The notes under the pieces: model-generated | Told to the model about the DNA's origin: nothing | Database searches by the model: none | What the model saw: only the letters and a program-made list of their open reading frames with translations | Shown here: one piece after another, positions 10,101-20,174 of the stretch | Layout: every line of letters starts with the position of its first letter | Position numbering within the stretch: the stretch's first letter is position 1 | Assembly (NCBI GenBank): GCA_964020085.1 | Contig: OZ026601.1 | Coordinates: 268,501-332,500, forward strand | Reading direction: 5' to 3' | Length of the DNA stretch: 64,000 nt | Source of the DNA: Micromussa lordhowensis | Taxonomy: Eukaryota > Cnidaria > Anthozoa > Scleractinia > Lobophylliidae | Made by a program: the position numbers and the translations under genes

Positions 10101-12274
10101 ACCCTTTGAACTGCACGTGAAGAACACCGGTCAGCCCCGCTTCTGATTGGTTGTTTTTTTCTCAGACGCGCTGTCTGGCCTTGTCTGATCCTATCTACTT
10201 TATTCAATATCGCTTTCCCGTAAATTTCTCACTAAACATATTATTCATATCTGTTCTTTGCACATAAATAAGCTGAAATACAAAAAGAAGAATTTCAGTA
10301 TTTGAAAACGGTAAAGTTGAAGATTTGTCGTGGAAGAAAAACCCAGCTCGTTGTTTCGAATCAAGTCGTGACTAATCCATGCTGCGGTTTGGCGGTTATT
10401 TTCTGCGGTTTCATCTCGCTTCTGATTGGTCGCGAAACAATAAACATTCCAGAAATTTTCTCTGGTGTTCACGGTTTTACGGGAATGACTGTAATGATAG
10501 ATAATCAAGCAATGTTAGCAGGTCAAGAGAGTTAAGAGACTGATCATGTTTACATGTATATGCAGGTCAATATTAATAAATAGATTACAATAGAATAGTA
10601 GTAATAATAGAATAGTAGGTATGGTAAGGTCGGCATAACTAGTATTTCAGCCTTGTGGCTGATCGGATTGATGTTTATAATCTTTGAATTCTGAAGTGTG
10701 ATTGAATGGCTTCACTAGGACTATTTTTTACCCCTTCGTTGTTAGTCCATCACAGAGCTCCACTTTAAATTATGGACCTTTCTACCTTTCTACCTTTCTT
10801 TCTTTCACACAATATCAACAAAATAATTTTCATAAACCACCTCCATTTTGACCATTGATCGACTTACCATGCCAAATTTAGTAAATATGATCCTTTTGGG
10901 AATCTTTGCTTCTCCAATCAGTCATGAGGTGCGAGAGATTACCCTGTTGGTATTATCCTACTGTTATTAATCATCTCTTTAACAGGTCAGCTGCTGGAGG
11001 AGTTCTTTTTCTTCTTTTCGACTGAATTTGACTTTGCTAATTGTGTGGTCAGCGTAAGACGTGGTCATAACACAAGCATTACATCAGTGTTAGGGGAGTT
11101 AAAGGGAGCAGATTATTGGAGAACAGATGAGGATAGAAGTGGTGTCGCAATCAAGAATGATCCAATTTGCGAAAAACAATCAACAAAGATTAATAACTGT
11201 GAGACTACAAGTGAAATTACTTTATCAACAGAACAAATTACTGAACAGCAGAAAGTTCTACCAAGTTCCAGTATTGCAAGTTCTCAAAGTGGTTCAGGGA
11301 GCTGCAAGCGAACAGAATTTAAGATCTCTCCCATGTGTGTACAGGATCCATTTGAACTTGTACACAACTTGACACAGAACATAACTGTTTCAGCACTGAA
11401 ACATATTATTGAATTGATGAAAACTGCACATCGGATTTGCACCAATCTAAATGGAAGTGGCGAGAATCCAAATAACAATACAAACAAACTGCTTGATTTG
11501 TTAACAGTTTGTCGATCTACCAAGAAAAGAAAAAGTTCACACTGCCACTCTTTCTTTGTTGAGTATCAAGACATCAGTCTTCAAGCATTTGGTGGATCTC
11601 ACAATGTCAAGTTAACTACACCCAGGGAGATTTTTCTTTTTGTGATAGATTCTTTAGAAAGAGAATTTGGATTCAAGTGTGAAATGAAATCATGCAACAT
11701 TGAAAAGGATTCAGACTCGTCACAGGCTATCCAACCAGTCAAAGTGTCACAGGCATCGCAATATCTTGAAGACAACTCTGCAGGATGTACAAACAATGGA
11801 AAAAACTCTGATGCCAAAGAAGAGAGAGATCAAGCTGGAAAATCAGGAGAAAGTGATCAAATTGAGGACAGCTTTTCAGCCATTTGCACAGCTTTTGAGA
11901 ATACATGGACACATTGTCGCAGAGAAAGACGCAAATCATTACAACCTCAGAGGTTGCAAAGAAATGAAAATGGTGAAACTGCTGGAAAAGATTCATTGCT
12001 AGATGAGAAATCACAGCAAATGTGTGATCCAGGGAAATTTGTGGACCCCATACTTCAGATTTCTTCTTCCAGCAAGCAACCAGAAGTTTTTACAAATGTC
12101 CCCATGGTTGCTTCTCCAATTCTTATTTTTCAACTGAATGTCAACAGTTCACCTGGAAAGAACTTGAAAGGTTGTACTGTCTCGATGGAACATGCTGAAA
12201 GAAGCGATTTCCAGCTGTTTGGGAACTTCTTCTCAGCTTACAAGAATTACTTCATAGGCTTGATGATTAAGTAA
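4134..12274 (+). CDS. TUT1: Speckle-targeted PIP5K1A-regulated poly(A) polymerase / U6 snRNA terminal uridylyltransferase (TUT1)
   Basis: Exons 4134-4203, 5362-5555, 6534-6791, 8029-8402, 9119-9489 and 10986-12274 have canonical GT-AG junctions and matching phases and give 851 aa (human 874). Order of domains: an N-terminal C2H2 finger split by intron 1 (FCDVC ... HNKGKKH); an RRM (IYVRGFQ ... GIFAIVEF); the nucleotidyltransferase core with GSTVSG and the catalytic DLD pair in GSDLDVCLL, plus a later Asp in SCDLSVNNR; then a PAP-associated region (SSYAVTLMVLYFLQ). A long Ser/Lys/Glu-rich low-complexity insert fills the last exon before a final conserved segment. The enzyme adds and maintains the U6 snRNA 3' oligo(U) tail in the nucleus; some TUT1 proteins also polyadenylate selected mRNAs. 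Introns 1 to 5 hold a SINE, two MITEs, a Penelope-like foldback and a further foldback. A poly(A) signal candidate AATAAA lies near 12646. Confidence 0.93.
4437..4737 (-). mobile_element. tRNA-derived SINE, copy 1 (TUT1 intron 1)
   Basis: On the minus strand it runs from a tRNA-like head (GGTGCAGTGGCCTCA, degraded B box) through the shared core CTTGGACAAGAAACTTTAC and a TAAATGGGTACCGGC block to the tail TGCATACG/AGAATTTACC. The same tail occurs in the copy near 41803 in the opposite orientation. Confidence 0.65.
5809..5983. mobile_element. Foldback MITE with imperfect ~80-bp arms (TUT1 intron 2)
   Basis: The ends TAAAGGCTGGTTTTTACTAG and CTAGCCTTAA are inverted copies, and both arms contain CATAAGCATAA and TTGATAATTAGC. 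No coding capacity. The CATAAGCATAAG phrase recurs in the element at 14857-15334, so the two may be related. Confidence 0.75.
5999..6158. mobile_element. Perfect palindromic MITE (71-bp arms, 18-bp loop)
   Basis: Starting at AATAGCCCAATTTCGATA and ending at its exact reverse complement, the two 71-base arms show no mismatch by eye. The absence of divergence suggests either a recent insertion or continuing arm correction. It sits 15 bp from the preceding MITE. Confidence 0.85.
7034..7537. mobile_element. Inverted pair of Penelope-like terminal fragments (TUT1 intron 3)
   Basis: Two arms of about 150 bp (from ATTGTTTAAAGTAAAACC and its inverted partner) flank about 180 bp. On the minus strand the left arm has CTGATGA, a GTGTG/CACAC hairpin and GAAA (near 7133-7106), a hammerhead-like core. 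The right arm has a decayed version (GGTGAAGTGTGCACTAGTCA) lacking an intact GAAA. Opposed copies of such ends fit head-to-head Penelope-like remnants, an inference from known families. Confidence 0.55.
9838..10494. mobile_element. Foldback element with ~150-bp arms (TUT1 intron 5)
   Basis: The left arm begins ATTACAGTCATTCCCGTAAA and the right arm ends with the inverted copy. Both contain CCAATCAGAAG and CGTGAACACCAGAGAAAATTT. Divergence between arms is modest. No coding region inside. Confidence 0.75.
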
Positions 12275-12815
12275 ACAAATAGCTTGCTACACCTTACTTC
12301 TTGAGTGCCGATGTTCATGGTTCAAAAAGGTTTCCAAATTATACTTTTGGCAGTTATTGAACATCATGCAAACGGCACCATCAACAGATTTTTACTTGGT
12401 TGAACTGCCAAACTAAAGCTTTCGACTGTGGGAAAAACAAAAACTTTCTTCTGTGTTATTTGATATAAATATAACCAAATGTAGTAATTCAGTTGAACTT
12501 CATGTAGGCGACCACCTGAAATTTCAAGTCTACTGGGACCACTTACAAGAGTTCCGACTGTAGGGGATCAAAACTGTTTGTGGGTTTTGTCAATTCTAAC
12601 CTGTAAATACATGTAGGTCTTCAGCTTGGGGTATAAGGCTAGAAAATAAACCAGCGAGCTGACCAGAGAGCCCACCTTGGTCTCGGTCACGCCAAAATGC
12701 AGGCTGTGCAGACTGAGTGCTTTTTTACTTACACACTAGTAATTCCCTTTTGACGCATATTTTTTCGGTTGAGTTAAAAAATAGTGTTGAACAGAAACTC
12801 AATGTTTGACAAACT

Positions 12816-13270
12816 CTAAAGCATCAAAGCTGCACTAAATCTGTGAAACTCTACAGCATTCAACGTCACATGAACTGTTAAAGTCTTTGCCCCAACTCTG
12901 AAGCGGTCTTCTCTAAATGGTTCATGATACTGCTGCCTGCGCCTTTCCGGTGATGTTCGGGATCAACAAACAGGCCTTTGATTTGTACTGCATGGAATTT
13001 ACCTTGTTCCTCCACTTCCTGTTTTAGAATAGTATTGGAAATAGCGTGACCAAAGCCAAGTACTCTTTCATCTTGATCCTCTGCAATTACAATTTCTCCT
13101 TGCCCTAGAAACTCTAAAATAGACCTGGATTCTGTCTTTTCACCCAAACTTCTTCTTCATTTGGACTGTAGTGACTCGAGCACATCTTCTGAATAGCTTT
13201 GGTATGAAGCTTGTAAATATTGTCCTTTTCTTTTTCAAATGCTCTCCCGTTAGTAAACTTCCCTTCTGTC
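12816..13270 (-). pseudogene. Broken GNAT acetyltransferase copy
   Basis: Three consecutive minus-strand frames together spell a GNAT-fold N-acetyltransferase: KDNIYKLHTKAIQKMCSSHY in one frame, then ILEFLGQGEIVIAEDQDERV through the acetyl-CoA-binding region VDPEHHRKGAGSSIM in a second, then GAKTLTVHVTLNAVEF in the third. The two frame changes fall near 13110-13140 and at a run of four G near 12890. No start codon or exon structure rescues it, so it reads as a decayed gene or gene copy. Single-base assembly errors at both points are the alternative. Confidence 0.65.
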
Positions 13271-13614
13271 CCCTAAAAGGCGCTTTATCAAGGAAACCGA
13301 CAAGTAGAAATTTCACAGTCTTAACTCACAGAGACCTTTCCCCTAAATGAAACCCAGATGTTGTGTAAACCGCCAAGAAACCTTGACCTACTGGTTTCCT
13401 TTATATTTCTGACTTATGAATAACTTCATATGGACAGGTTAGAAATGTTTATTAAATCCATTTTGAAATCACTGGTAACCCTTGTAATGTGATTGGTTCT
13501 CAGCGGTGCAATTTATTCACAAACTGCACTATCTTTTGCTCTAAATCACATTTTTTCTCAGCCAATGAGAACGGGACAGTAAAACAAAACAACCAATCAG
13601 ATTTTAAGGCTTTT

Positions 13615-14394
13615 TTAAAGTGCCTATGAAGTAAAAAATTATTGTTGCTTATTTGAAAGGCTTTTCAAAGTAAAGAAGAATGGCGCTTTCCTTTTTGAAA
13701 TATCTTTTTTCGTTCTAGAGATATTTACGTTTTTGTATTATGCAAATGAGGGAAGTGATGACGTCATAAATCGTTTCACTTGAAAAGTAAAACACTGAAT
13801 CATTAATATCTCCAGAAATATTGGAGCAGTGTTCTTCAAACTTGGCACCAGAAATATACATCACAAAAGGAACAGAATGACACCTACCATTTTGTTACCA
13901 TGGCAACACTCTTGGCTCCAGTCTCTCTCTGTGAAAAGCCAAATATGCCCATTTGCAACCCTTTGAAAAGGGACAGAGGGTCTTGCTCGGAACACACATG
14001 GTTCCCATATTGTCTTAACTCTCCCCATTAGATTGTTGAGAGTGGATGATCGTTGTTTAAGATAAAATCTGAGAATTTTAGTTTTAATTAAAACACGACC
14101 AGCGGCATAACCGTTGTCATGGCAACGGCACAACGGGTCTCGTTTTGTTTCTTTTACGATGTACATTTCTGGTGCCAAGTTCGAAGGCCACCGCTTTAAT
14201 ATTTCTAGAGATATGCTTGATTGAGTGTTGGACTGTTTTAGTGGAACCACCTATGACGTCAGTCACTCATAATACAAAAACGTGAATATCTCTAAAACGA
14301 AAAAAGGTATTCCAAAAAGGAAAACGCCATTCTACTTTACACTGAAAATCCTTTCAAATCAGCAGCAATTATTTTTTACTTCATAGGCACTTAA
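13615..14394. mobile_element. 780-bp MITE with TTAAAGTGCCTATGAAG ends and two X-box motifs
   Basis: Terminal inverted repeats begin TTAAAGTGCCTATGAAGTAA and extend about 150 bp per arm with AGAGATATT, GATGACGTCA and TATGCAAATGAG blocks. Inside are GTTACCATGGCAAC (13894-13907) and GTTGTCATGGCAAC (14113-14126), close to the RFX/X-box consensus. A relative lies at 46385-47215. Confidence 0.75.
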
Positions 14395-14536
14395 AACTCC
14401 ACCAATCACATTGCAGGAAAATAAAAGACAAAAAAGCCATTGTTTGGCAAATTTGGCAACTTGGGACAATAAATATTGGTCCTGACCAAAATTTAGGCTA
14501 TTAAAATGTGCGATTTAAAAATGGATCTAATAAAGT

Positions 14537-14682
14537 GGTAATTGAACTTCGGGTCGTGCAATTTTGGTCTGAAATCATACATGTGATTTCAAATCAAACT
14601 CGTGCTGCGCGCTCGTCTGATTTTGAAATCACGCGTATGATTTCAGACCAAATTACACTCCACTCAGTTCAATTACCATAAT
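14537..14682. repeat. Inverted repeat, GGTAATTGAAC ... GTTCAATTACC
   Basis: Arms share GGTCTGAAATCATAC and GTGATTTCAAA with a CG-rich centre (CTGCGCGCTCG). It is an imperfect palindrome of MITE type without coding content. Confidence 0.7.
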
Positions 14683-14856
14683 ATATCACAAACGATTACT
14701 ATATTGATCAGGTCATGTCAACATACTTGTGTATATGCACTCTTTGCAATGGGTGAGGGTAGGCTTTTGTGCCAGGAAGTCTTTGATTATTGCATACAAT
14801 AGATTTGACTAGATTTCAATAGCCACTTGTTTGTCAAAAAACAGCCCATGTCTTTT

Positions 14857-15334
14857 AAACCCGGTCCTTACTTAAGGACGCAAGCATAACTATAAGCATA
14901 AAAGAAGCTTATGTGCTAGTGAGGACATCCGTGATGTAAGCCTAAGAATATCAAAACTTGTCTCTCTGCTAAGTCCAGTGAGGACCAGGGAGCGCTTCCA
15001 TATAAAAAGGACAGGGTGTCGTACCTTTTAGAGGTTAAAATTGGTACCTCTTAGGGTGTTAAGCCTCGATATCACAGGGGCTTTTAAGCCCAAAAATATA
15101 TGACAGGAGATAATGTGTTGTGCATGAATTGGTACCTCTTAGGGGAGAAAATATTTCAAGCCACGCCCACAAAACAGGATCTTGGTACCTGTTAGGGGGT
15201 CTTTTCAAAATTTCTGATGAGCACTCGCATCCTTTTTACATGGGAGTCCATCACCGGGGGTGAGGACATGTTGGCATAAGCATAAGAATGCTTATGCAAA
15301 AGCTTATGGTTACGTCGAAGTGAGGACCGGGCTT
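14857..15334. mobile_element. Nested MITEs
   Basis: The outer element has ends AACCCGGTCCT and GAGGACCGGGCTT and CATAAGCATAAG-rich arms. It is interrupted by an inner unit at roughly 14993-15250 with CCATATAAAAAGGA and TCCTTTTTACATGG ends, and three internal GGTACCTSTTAGGG motifs. Confidence 0.65.
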
Positions 15335-16307
15335 ATATCCAATCCGCACACACCAAATCCTAATCACATGAATGACCTATTGAAGAGTTTCATTTGACCT
15401 TTCTGCTTGCATGGTGTCTATAAATTGTTGTCTCAACTGACTAGCACTGTTGTCGCACTGACTCAACGTATGCAGTGCAAAGCTCCGGAGACTAAGGACG
15501 TAGCCAACCAAAAGTAAGTTAAGTTAGATATTTTTACCAATCCTTTCTTCACCAGCTCCCTACAAAAATAACCGAGTAATTTTTGCTCTGGAGGCATGAA
15601 ATATACCATTTGGCAAAACCTGTAAGGTCTGCACTAGAACTGGACTACGAGTCTAGAGGTTCTTGCGTGTAACATGTCTTACTCCTGTCCCATATTTTAG
15701 GAGTTTTGGTGCTAACACAATCTAGCTTCTTAAGAAAAAGAAAACAAACAGCAGTCACAAATATTACAAATAGACAACACGTCTAAAACCTTAACTGTAT
15801 TGATGTGACGTTGAACGGGTACACCTTCTTTCTCATGTTTGCTTTCTTAATATTCAAGACAAAAAAAAGCTGAAGAAAAAAGGGCTACTTGCGGTCTATC
15901 TGCAACCTCACCCAGTGTGACCCAGAAACCTATACATAACAAAGCCAAACTCAGAGAAAATTATCTTCTGATTAAATCAAAATGAAAGTACAGTTACATA
16001 GCATCTTAATTCTATTTGAATTGTGCAAGAAAAACTATTGACATTTTTATTTCATTTACATAATTTTCAAGTACTTCAAAAAGTTCAGAATCATGTGATT
16101 AAACCGAAAGCTTCTAACCAACCAGTGACAAATTTTGGTATTTTAAACACACCAGAAACTAGATAAACGTTAACTACTTACAAATAGCCTCTCAAATTAG
16201 CTGAAGTATCAAACAGTCATCTATTGTAAGCTAAGATGACTGTCGTTAGATGAAAGAATCAGGCCTTGTTGAATTAATTAGACGTACAATAAAATACCAC
16301 TACAAGT
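15335..16307. other. Intergenic, nothing recognised
   Basis: AT-rich; no exon, RNA gene or structured repeat was recognised on either strand. Confidence 0.4.
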
Positions 16308-16615
16308 GAAATGAAGCCTTGGAGCCATGACTGGCTCATAGCTGCCAGAGCTTATCCTGGTTTCTGTAACCTGAAGCGGCTAGGAGCATTTCTACTCCTC
16401 CTGGAAGGCATGCTAGTTCATCGCAGGTCACTTCTCGCAATTTGTTAGGTTTCCCCAACAATTTGCCAGTACCCATTTATACTCCTGGGTGAAGAGAGGC
16501 AGTGTGAGGGTTAAGTGTCTTGCCCAAGAACACAATGTCCCTGGCCAGGGCTCGAACCCAGACTGCTCACTCCAAAGTCAAGCGCACTAACCATGAGGTC
16601 AATGCACCGCCCACA
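16308..16615 (-). mobile_element. tRNA-derived SINE, copy 2
   Basis: On the minus strand the head carries GGTTAGTGCGCTTGAC (A-box-like) and GGGTTCGAGCCC (B box), followed by the core CTTGGGCAAGACACTTAAC and TAAATGGGTACTGGCAAATT. It ends with GGCTCCAAGGCTTCA. Confidence 0.75.
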
Positions 16616-17800
16616 ATAAGCACAATACAACAAGTATTAATGGCTTCTTGAGAAGTAAATAAGCATTTTGGTTGGAAAATAGAACGTAAGTTGAAACCTT
16701 TTAGTGGGGAAGCAAAGGCAAAAACGTGCAAAAGCCTAAACTTGTAGTCACTAATGATTGCCATGTTGTAGTCCAAATTAAATAGCCAATGATACAGAAA
16801 TTCTTACATTCCTTTTTTTTCAGTTGCTGAAAATGATTATCTCTGTCTTATCAAAGACATGAAAGTGATCTTGATGTGACCAGAGGTTTTCCCAAGAGCT
16901 ACTTTACAAGCTTTCTTAATATATGATATTATAACTAGTTAAGCAATTCATTCAAATGCATGTTTAACTATTGCAACAAATTATGAATACACTTCCTCTA
17001 TTGAATATTTAATGACTTCATTTCAATAAACATTTTTTAGCAAAATTATTTCAGTTTTCGATCTTACTTATCATTTATTGTAAATATAATTACAAACTAC
17101 CTAACTAGTGCTTCTCTTTCACTAATAATTTCTTTTTTGAAATCTATAATTTAACAAAATGATTATTAATAAATTGCTGTAAGTGACTAGACAAAGGTTT
17201 GTTGTTTAAAATTTTAAACAAAGTTCCATTGTGCCTGATAGCTTTGGGGAATTGCGTCACAATTATATTGTAACAGAGCTTGTTTCACCATGACCATACC
17301 ATGGAGGTGAAGTAAGTACATACTATTCCTTTAAATGTGTCCACAAGACCTGCCTTCCTACTTCTAAAGAAGAGAAAAAGGTGGAAATTTACTTCACACT
17401 TACTGCTTGATGATACTTCTGACAAAAGTAAAATGTATACAATAATTAATATTTAATTGTATTGTCTGTTTGAACACCAAATAAATGGTTTTCCCACAAT
17501 TTGGCAAAATGCAAGTTGGTTTCACCTTTTGATGGTAAAAATATCACCACTATGGACAGAATGTGTTCAAATTTGCCAAATTAATCCAGCACTAGTCCAG
17601 TATTCTCTACTCTGCATGCAAAATGATAACTTTTAAATATTAATCTACATCTGCTGTGCTTGTTTGCAAAACAAGAAAATTATAAATAATTTTGTTCCAA
17701 AGGAAGCTTTGCCTAATATTCCAATGTAATACAATGTTATTCTTTTCTATTCAAATACTGACTCTTGCTAAACAAAACTTATAATTAACAAAATGTTATG
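16616..17800. other. Intergenic / KLHL18 3' flank
   Basis: Very AT-rich. The KLHL18 3' UTR probably extends into it from 17800; a minus-strand AATAAA lies near 17073-17078. Nothing else recognised. Confidence 0.4.
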
Positions 17801-19510
17801 CTAAGCATGTGGTCCTCTTGGAAGTACTCCCACTCCTACACCTCCTTGATGCATTCCCATAGAAGCTACAGGAGTCCATCGATTACTCAGCACATCAAAA
17901 CATTCCACAGTATTGAGATTTGACAAGCCATCATATCCACCAATAGCATACAACCTTCCACCTAGTGTCACCACGGCAACCCTGCTTCGTCGAGTATTCA
18001 TTGGGGCTGTGAAAGTCCACTGTTTAGTCTCGGGATCAAAACACTCTACAGTGTTGAGAAAGGCACTCCCATCGTAACCCCCACATACATATATGCGCCC
18101 ATTTAAGGTGGCAACACCAACACGGCATCTACGAACACCCATCGGAGGACTTTGTGCCCATGTGTCAGTCTGTGGGTCATATGTCTCCACTGTGCTAAAT
18201 ATGGATAACCCATTGTGACCACCAATAGCATAGATCTTGCCATTTAGCGCGGTGACACCTGCGGCACTGCGGAGTGTCCCCATTGGAGACACAAAGTTCC
18301 AACTGTTGGTTGCCGGTGAATAGCATTCCACTGTGCTCAAGGAGATGTGCCCATCATAACCACCCACAACGTAAATCCTACCATTTACAACCACTGCACC
18401 AAGAGCACTTCGACGTGTATTCATCGGGGTGACCGCCTTCCACAGCTGGAATTGGGGATCATAACATTCCACAGTACTGAGTCGCTTATGTCCGTCAAAT
18501 CCTCCAAGGGCATACAGCTTGTTGTCTAGGACAGCCACACCAACACGAGTACGCAGGGTGCTCATGGGGAGACCAGGCAGCCACTGTCCTGTCAAAGTGT
18601 CGTATGTCTCTACAGTACTAAGAGCTTCCCCAGAGGACGTCAGACCTCCAATGGCGTAAATCAACCCTGCTGCCTCACTGCACCTTCTTGGTTTTGTGCG
18701 TATCGACTGCAACTTGCATCTGCGTTCAGGCATGAGAAGGTAGTTTTTAGCTTCGTCTACCAAATCACGGCAAGCCAAGTTGCTCCTAATCAGTTCGTCG
18801 CTAGACACTGTGTCGCACAGATATTGCGGGCTAATTAGCGGCAGTCTAACGTTCTTCAGTAATTCTGGTAGGAAATCCTTACGCTCATCTAACTCTCTTC
18901 TCACCCAAGCTGAAATCGCTTCGAAAACCTCTTCCTCTGTACGGACATTTAACTCTTCCCGCGAAATCATTTCCACAACCTCCTCAGGGGAAAGAGTCAA
19001 GAATTCTTCGCTCCTCGCAACCTCGGAGAAGTTCTTCACGGCAAAAACATCGGCTGCCTCTACAAGATCTACGCAAGAGTAGGTGTCGGCAAAGGAACGA
19101 ATGCCCAGGCAGTTTGTAGGATGAAGAACACGATGCAAGAACTCGACACAAGCTTGCTTGACGCTGGCGAGTTGAAGCAAACTCGACGCACAGAGTAGAT
19201 TTTGCACGTTATCTACATTGATCTCAATCCTTCCAGTGTAGCAGAAATTCACGAGATCCTCCAAAGCTGAAAATTCAACGCCAAACAACACGACTTCGTC
19301 TTGCCGACTTTCCTTCATGTCTCCAGTGAACATTGCATTGAAGTAGCTACTGGCAGCTGCAAGAACGACTCGATGAGATCTCAGATTGAAATCACCAACA
19401 CGAAGCTGTATGTCACAGAGCTTTCCCTCATTTCGCAGACAGTGAAGTCCTGAGAAAACCTGTGAAGAGAATTCAGGAACGCAGAAAAGCAAACTTTCTT
19501 CCGACGCCAT
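17801..19510 (-). CDS. KLHL18: Kelch-like protein 18 (BTB-BACK-Kelch, Cul3 adaptor), intronless
   Basis: A single uninterrupted 569-aa frame from ATG 19510. Residues about 30-135 form the BTB domain (LCDIQLRVGDF, HRVVLAAASSYFNAMF), about 140-240 the BACK domain (NCLGIRSFAD, AWVRRELDE), then PERR and six Kelch blades with the usual GG...Y...W pattern (for example AIGGYDGLSNLNTVECF). The C-terminal HQGGVGVGVL matches KLHL18 rather than KLHL20, KLHL2 or KLHL12. BTB-Kelch proteins bring substrates to cullin-3 ubiquitin ligases; KLHL18 in vertebrates targets Aurora-A. The gene is multi-exon in vertebrates but intronless here, which suggests an ancient retrocopy or intron loss. It shows no decay and is presumably functional. 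Confidence 0.92.
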   Translation of the reverse strand: MASEESLLFCVPEFSSQVFSGLHCLRNEGKLCDIQLRVGDFNLRSHRVVLAAASSYFNAMFTGDMKESRQDEVVLFGVEFSALEDLVNFCYTGRIEINVDNVQNLLCASSLLQLASVKQACVEFLHRVLHPTNCLGIRSFADTYSCVDLVEAADVFAVKNFSEVARSEEFLTLSPEEVVEMISREELNVRTEEEVFEAISAWVRRELDERKDFLPELLKNVRLPLISPQYLCDTVSSDELIRSNLACRDLVDEAKNYLLMPERRCKLQSIRTKPRRCSEAAGLIYAIGGLTSSGEALSTVETYDTLTGQWLPGLPMSTLRTRVGVAVLDNKLYALGGFDGHKRLSTVECYDPQFQLWKAVTPMNTRRSALGAVVVNGRIYVVGGYDGHISLSTVECYSPATNSWNFVSPMGTLRSAAGVTALNGKIYAIGGHNGLSIFSTVETYDPQTDTWAQSPPMGVRRCRVGVATLNGRIYVCGGYDGSAFLNTVECFDPETKQWTFTAPMNTRRSRVAVVTLGGRLYAIGGYDGLSNLNTVECFDVLSNRWTPVASMGMHQGGVGVGVLPRGPHA

Positions 19511-20174
19511 CTTTTTCGCGAAAATGAATGCTGGTCACGTGACTTTCACAGGTGTTGTTATGACAAACAGACGCGATAATTAGATTGCCGATATCAATCA
19601 AACCCATTTACTGATTGACAGATGTCATGCAATGCGCTTGGCAACTTTCCACCAGCGATTGAACATCGATAGTAGCAACAATTAACAAAATGCAAAACAC
19701 TACTTGAAAAACATCTCATGGTTGAGCCTAGCAAGAGGTGGTTTTATTTCCAAAAGCTCAACTGCAATAAATTACAGCTTGTATGTTTTACAGAGTCTAA
19801 TCTTTACTACCCTGGTTATTGGTTCCAAGAGGGAACAGTCTCCACCAGCAACAACCAAAAATTATTCAAAAATAATTTTACTGATAAAACCACAACCATT
19901 CACTTAGCATGCACAATTGGAGAACATGCCCAATTAAGATCCTTTCACAATTTCAACAAAATCATCCTCATTAAAATGTCTAAAATGTGGTATGACAGAA
20001 CACTGACTGTGTTAGGCCAGGATAAATGTCAATGTACATAATATTTGGCTCTTGTTTGACAGACCGTACTGTACTAGGTCAAATCTATACACCATGGCCT
20101 TGAGCCAACTATTTCCTGTCTGACACTCCTTAAAAGAAAACATAATATCAATTAAATATCAAATTATTTTATTT
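19511..20174. other. KLHL18 5' flank and intergenic
   Basis: Holds the KLHL18 promoter/5' UTR side (19511-19700) and the 3' flank of the RRM gene. No exon or repeat recognised. Confidence 0.4.

Noticed and set aside
17801..19510. KLHL18 as a processed pseudogene
   Set aside because: The 569-codon frame is intact with all six blades and the BTB and BACK domains, and no poly(A) tract or target duplication was seen.
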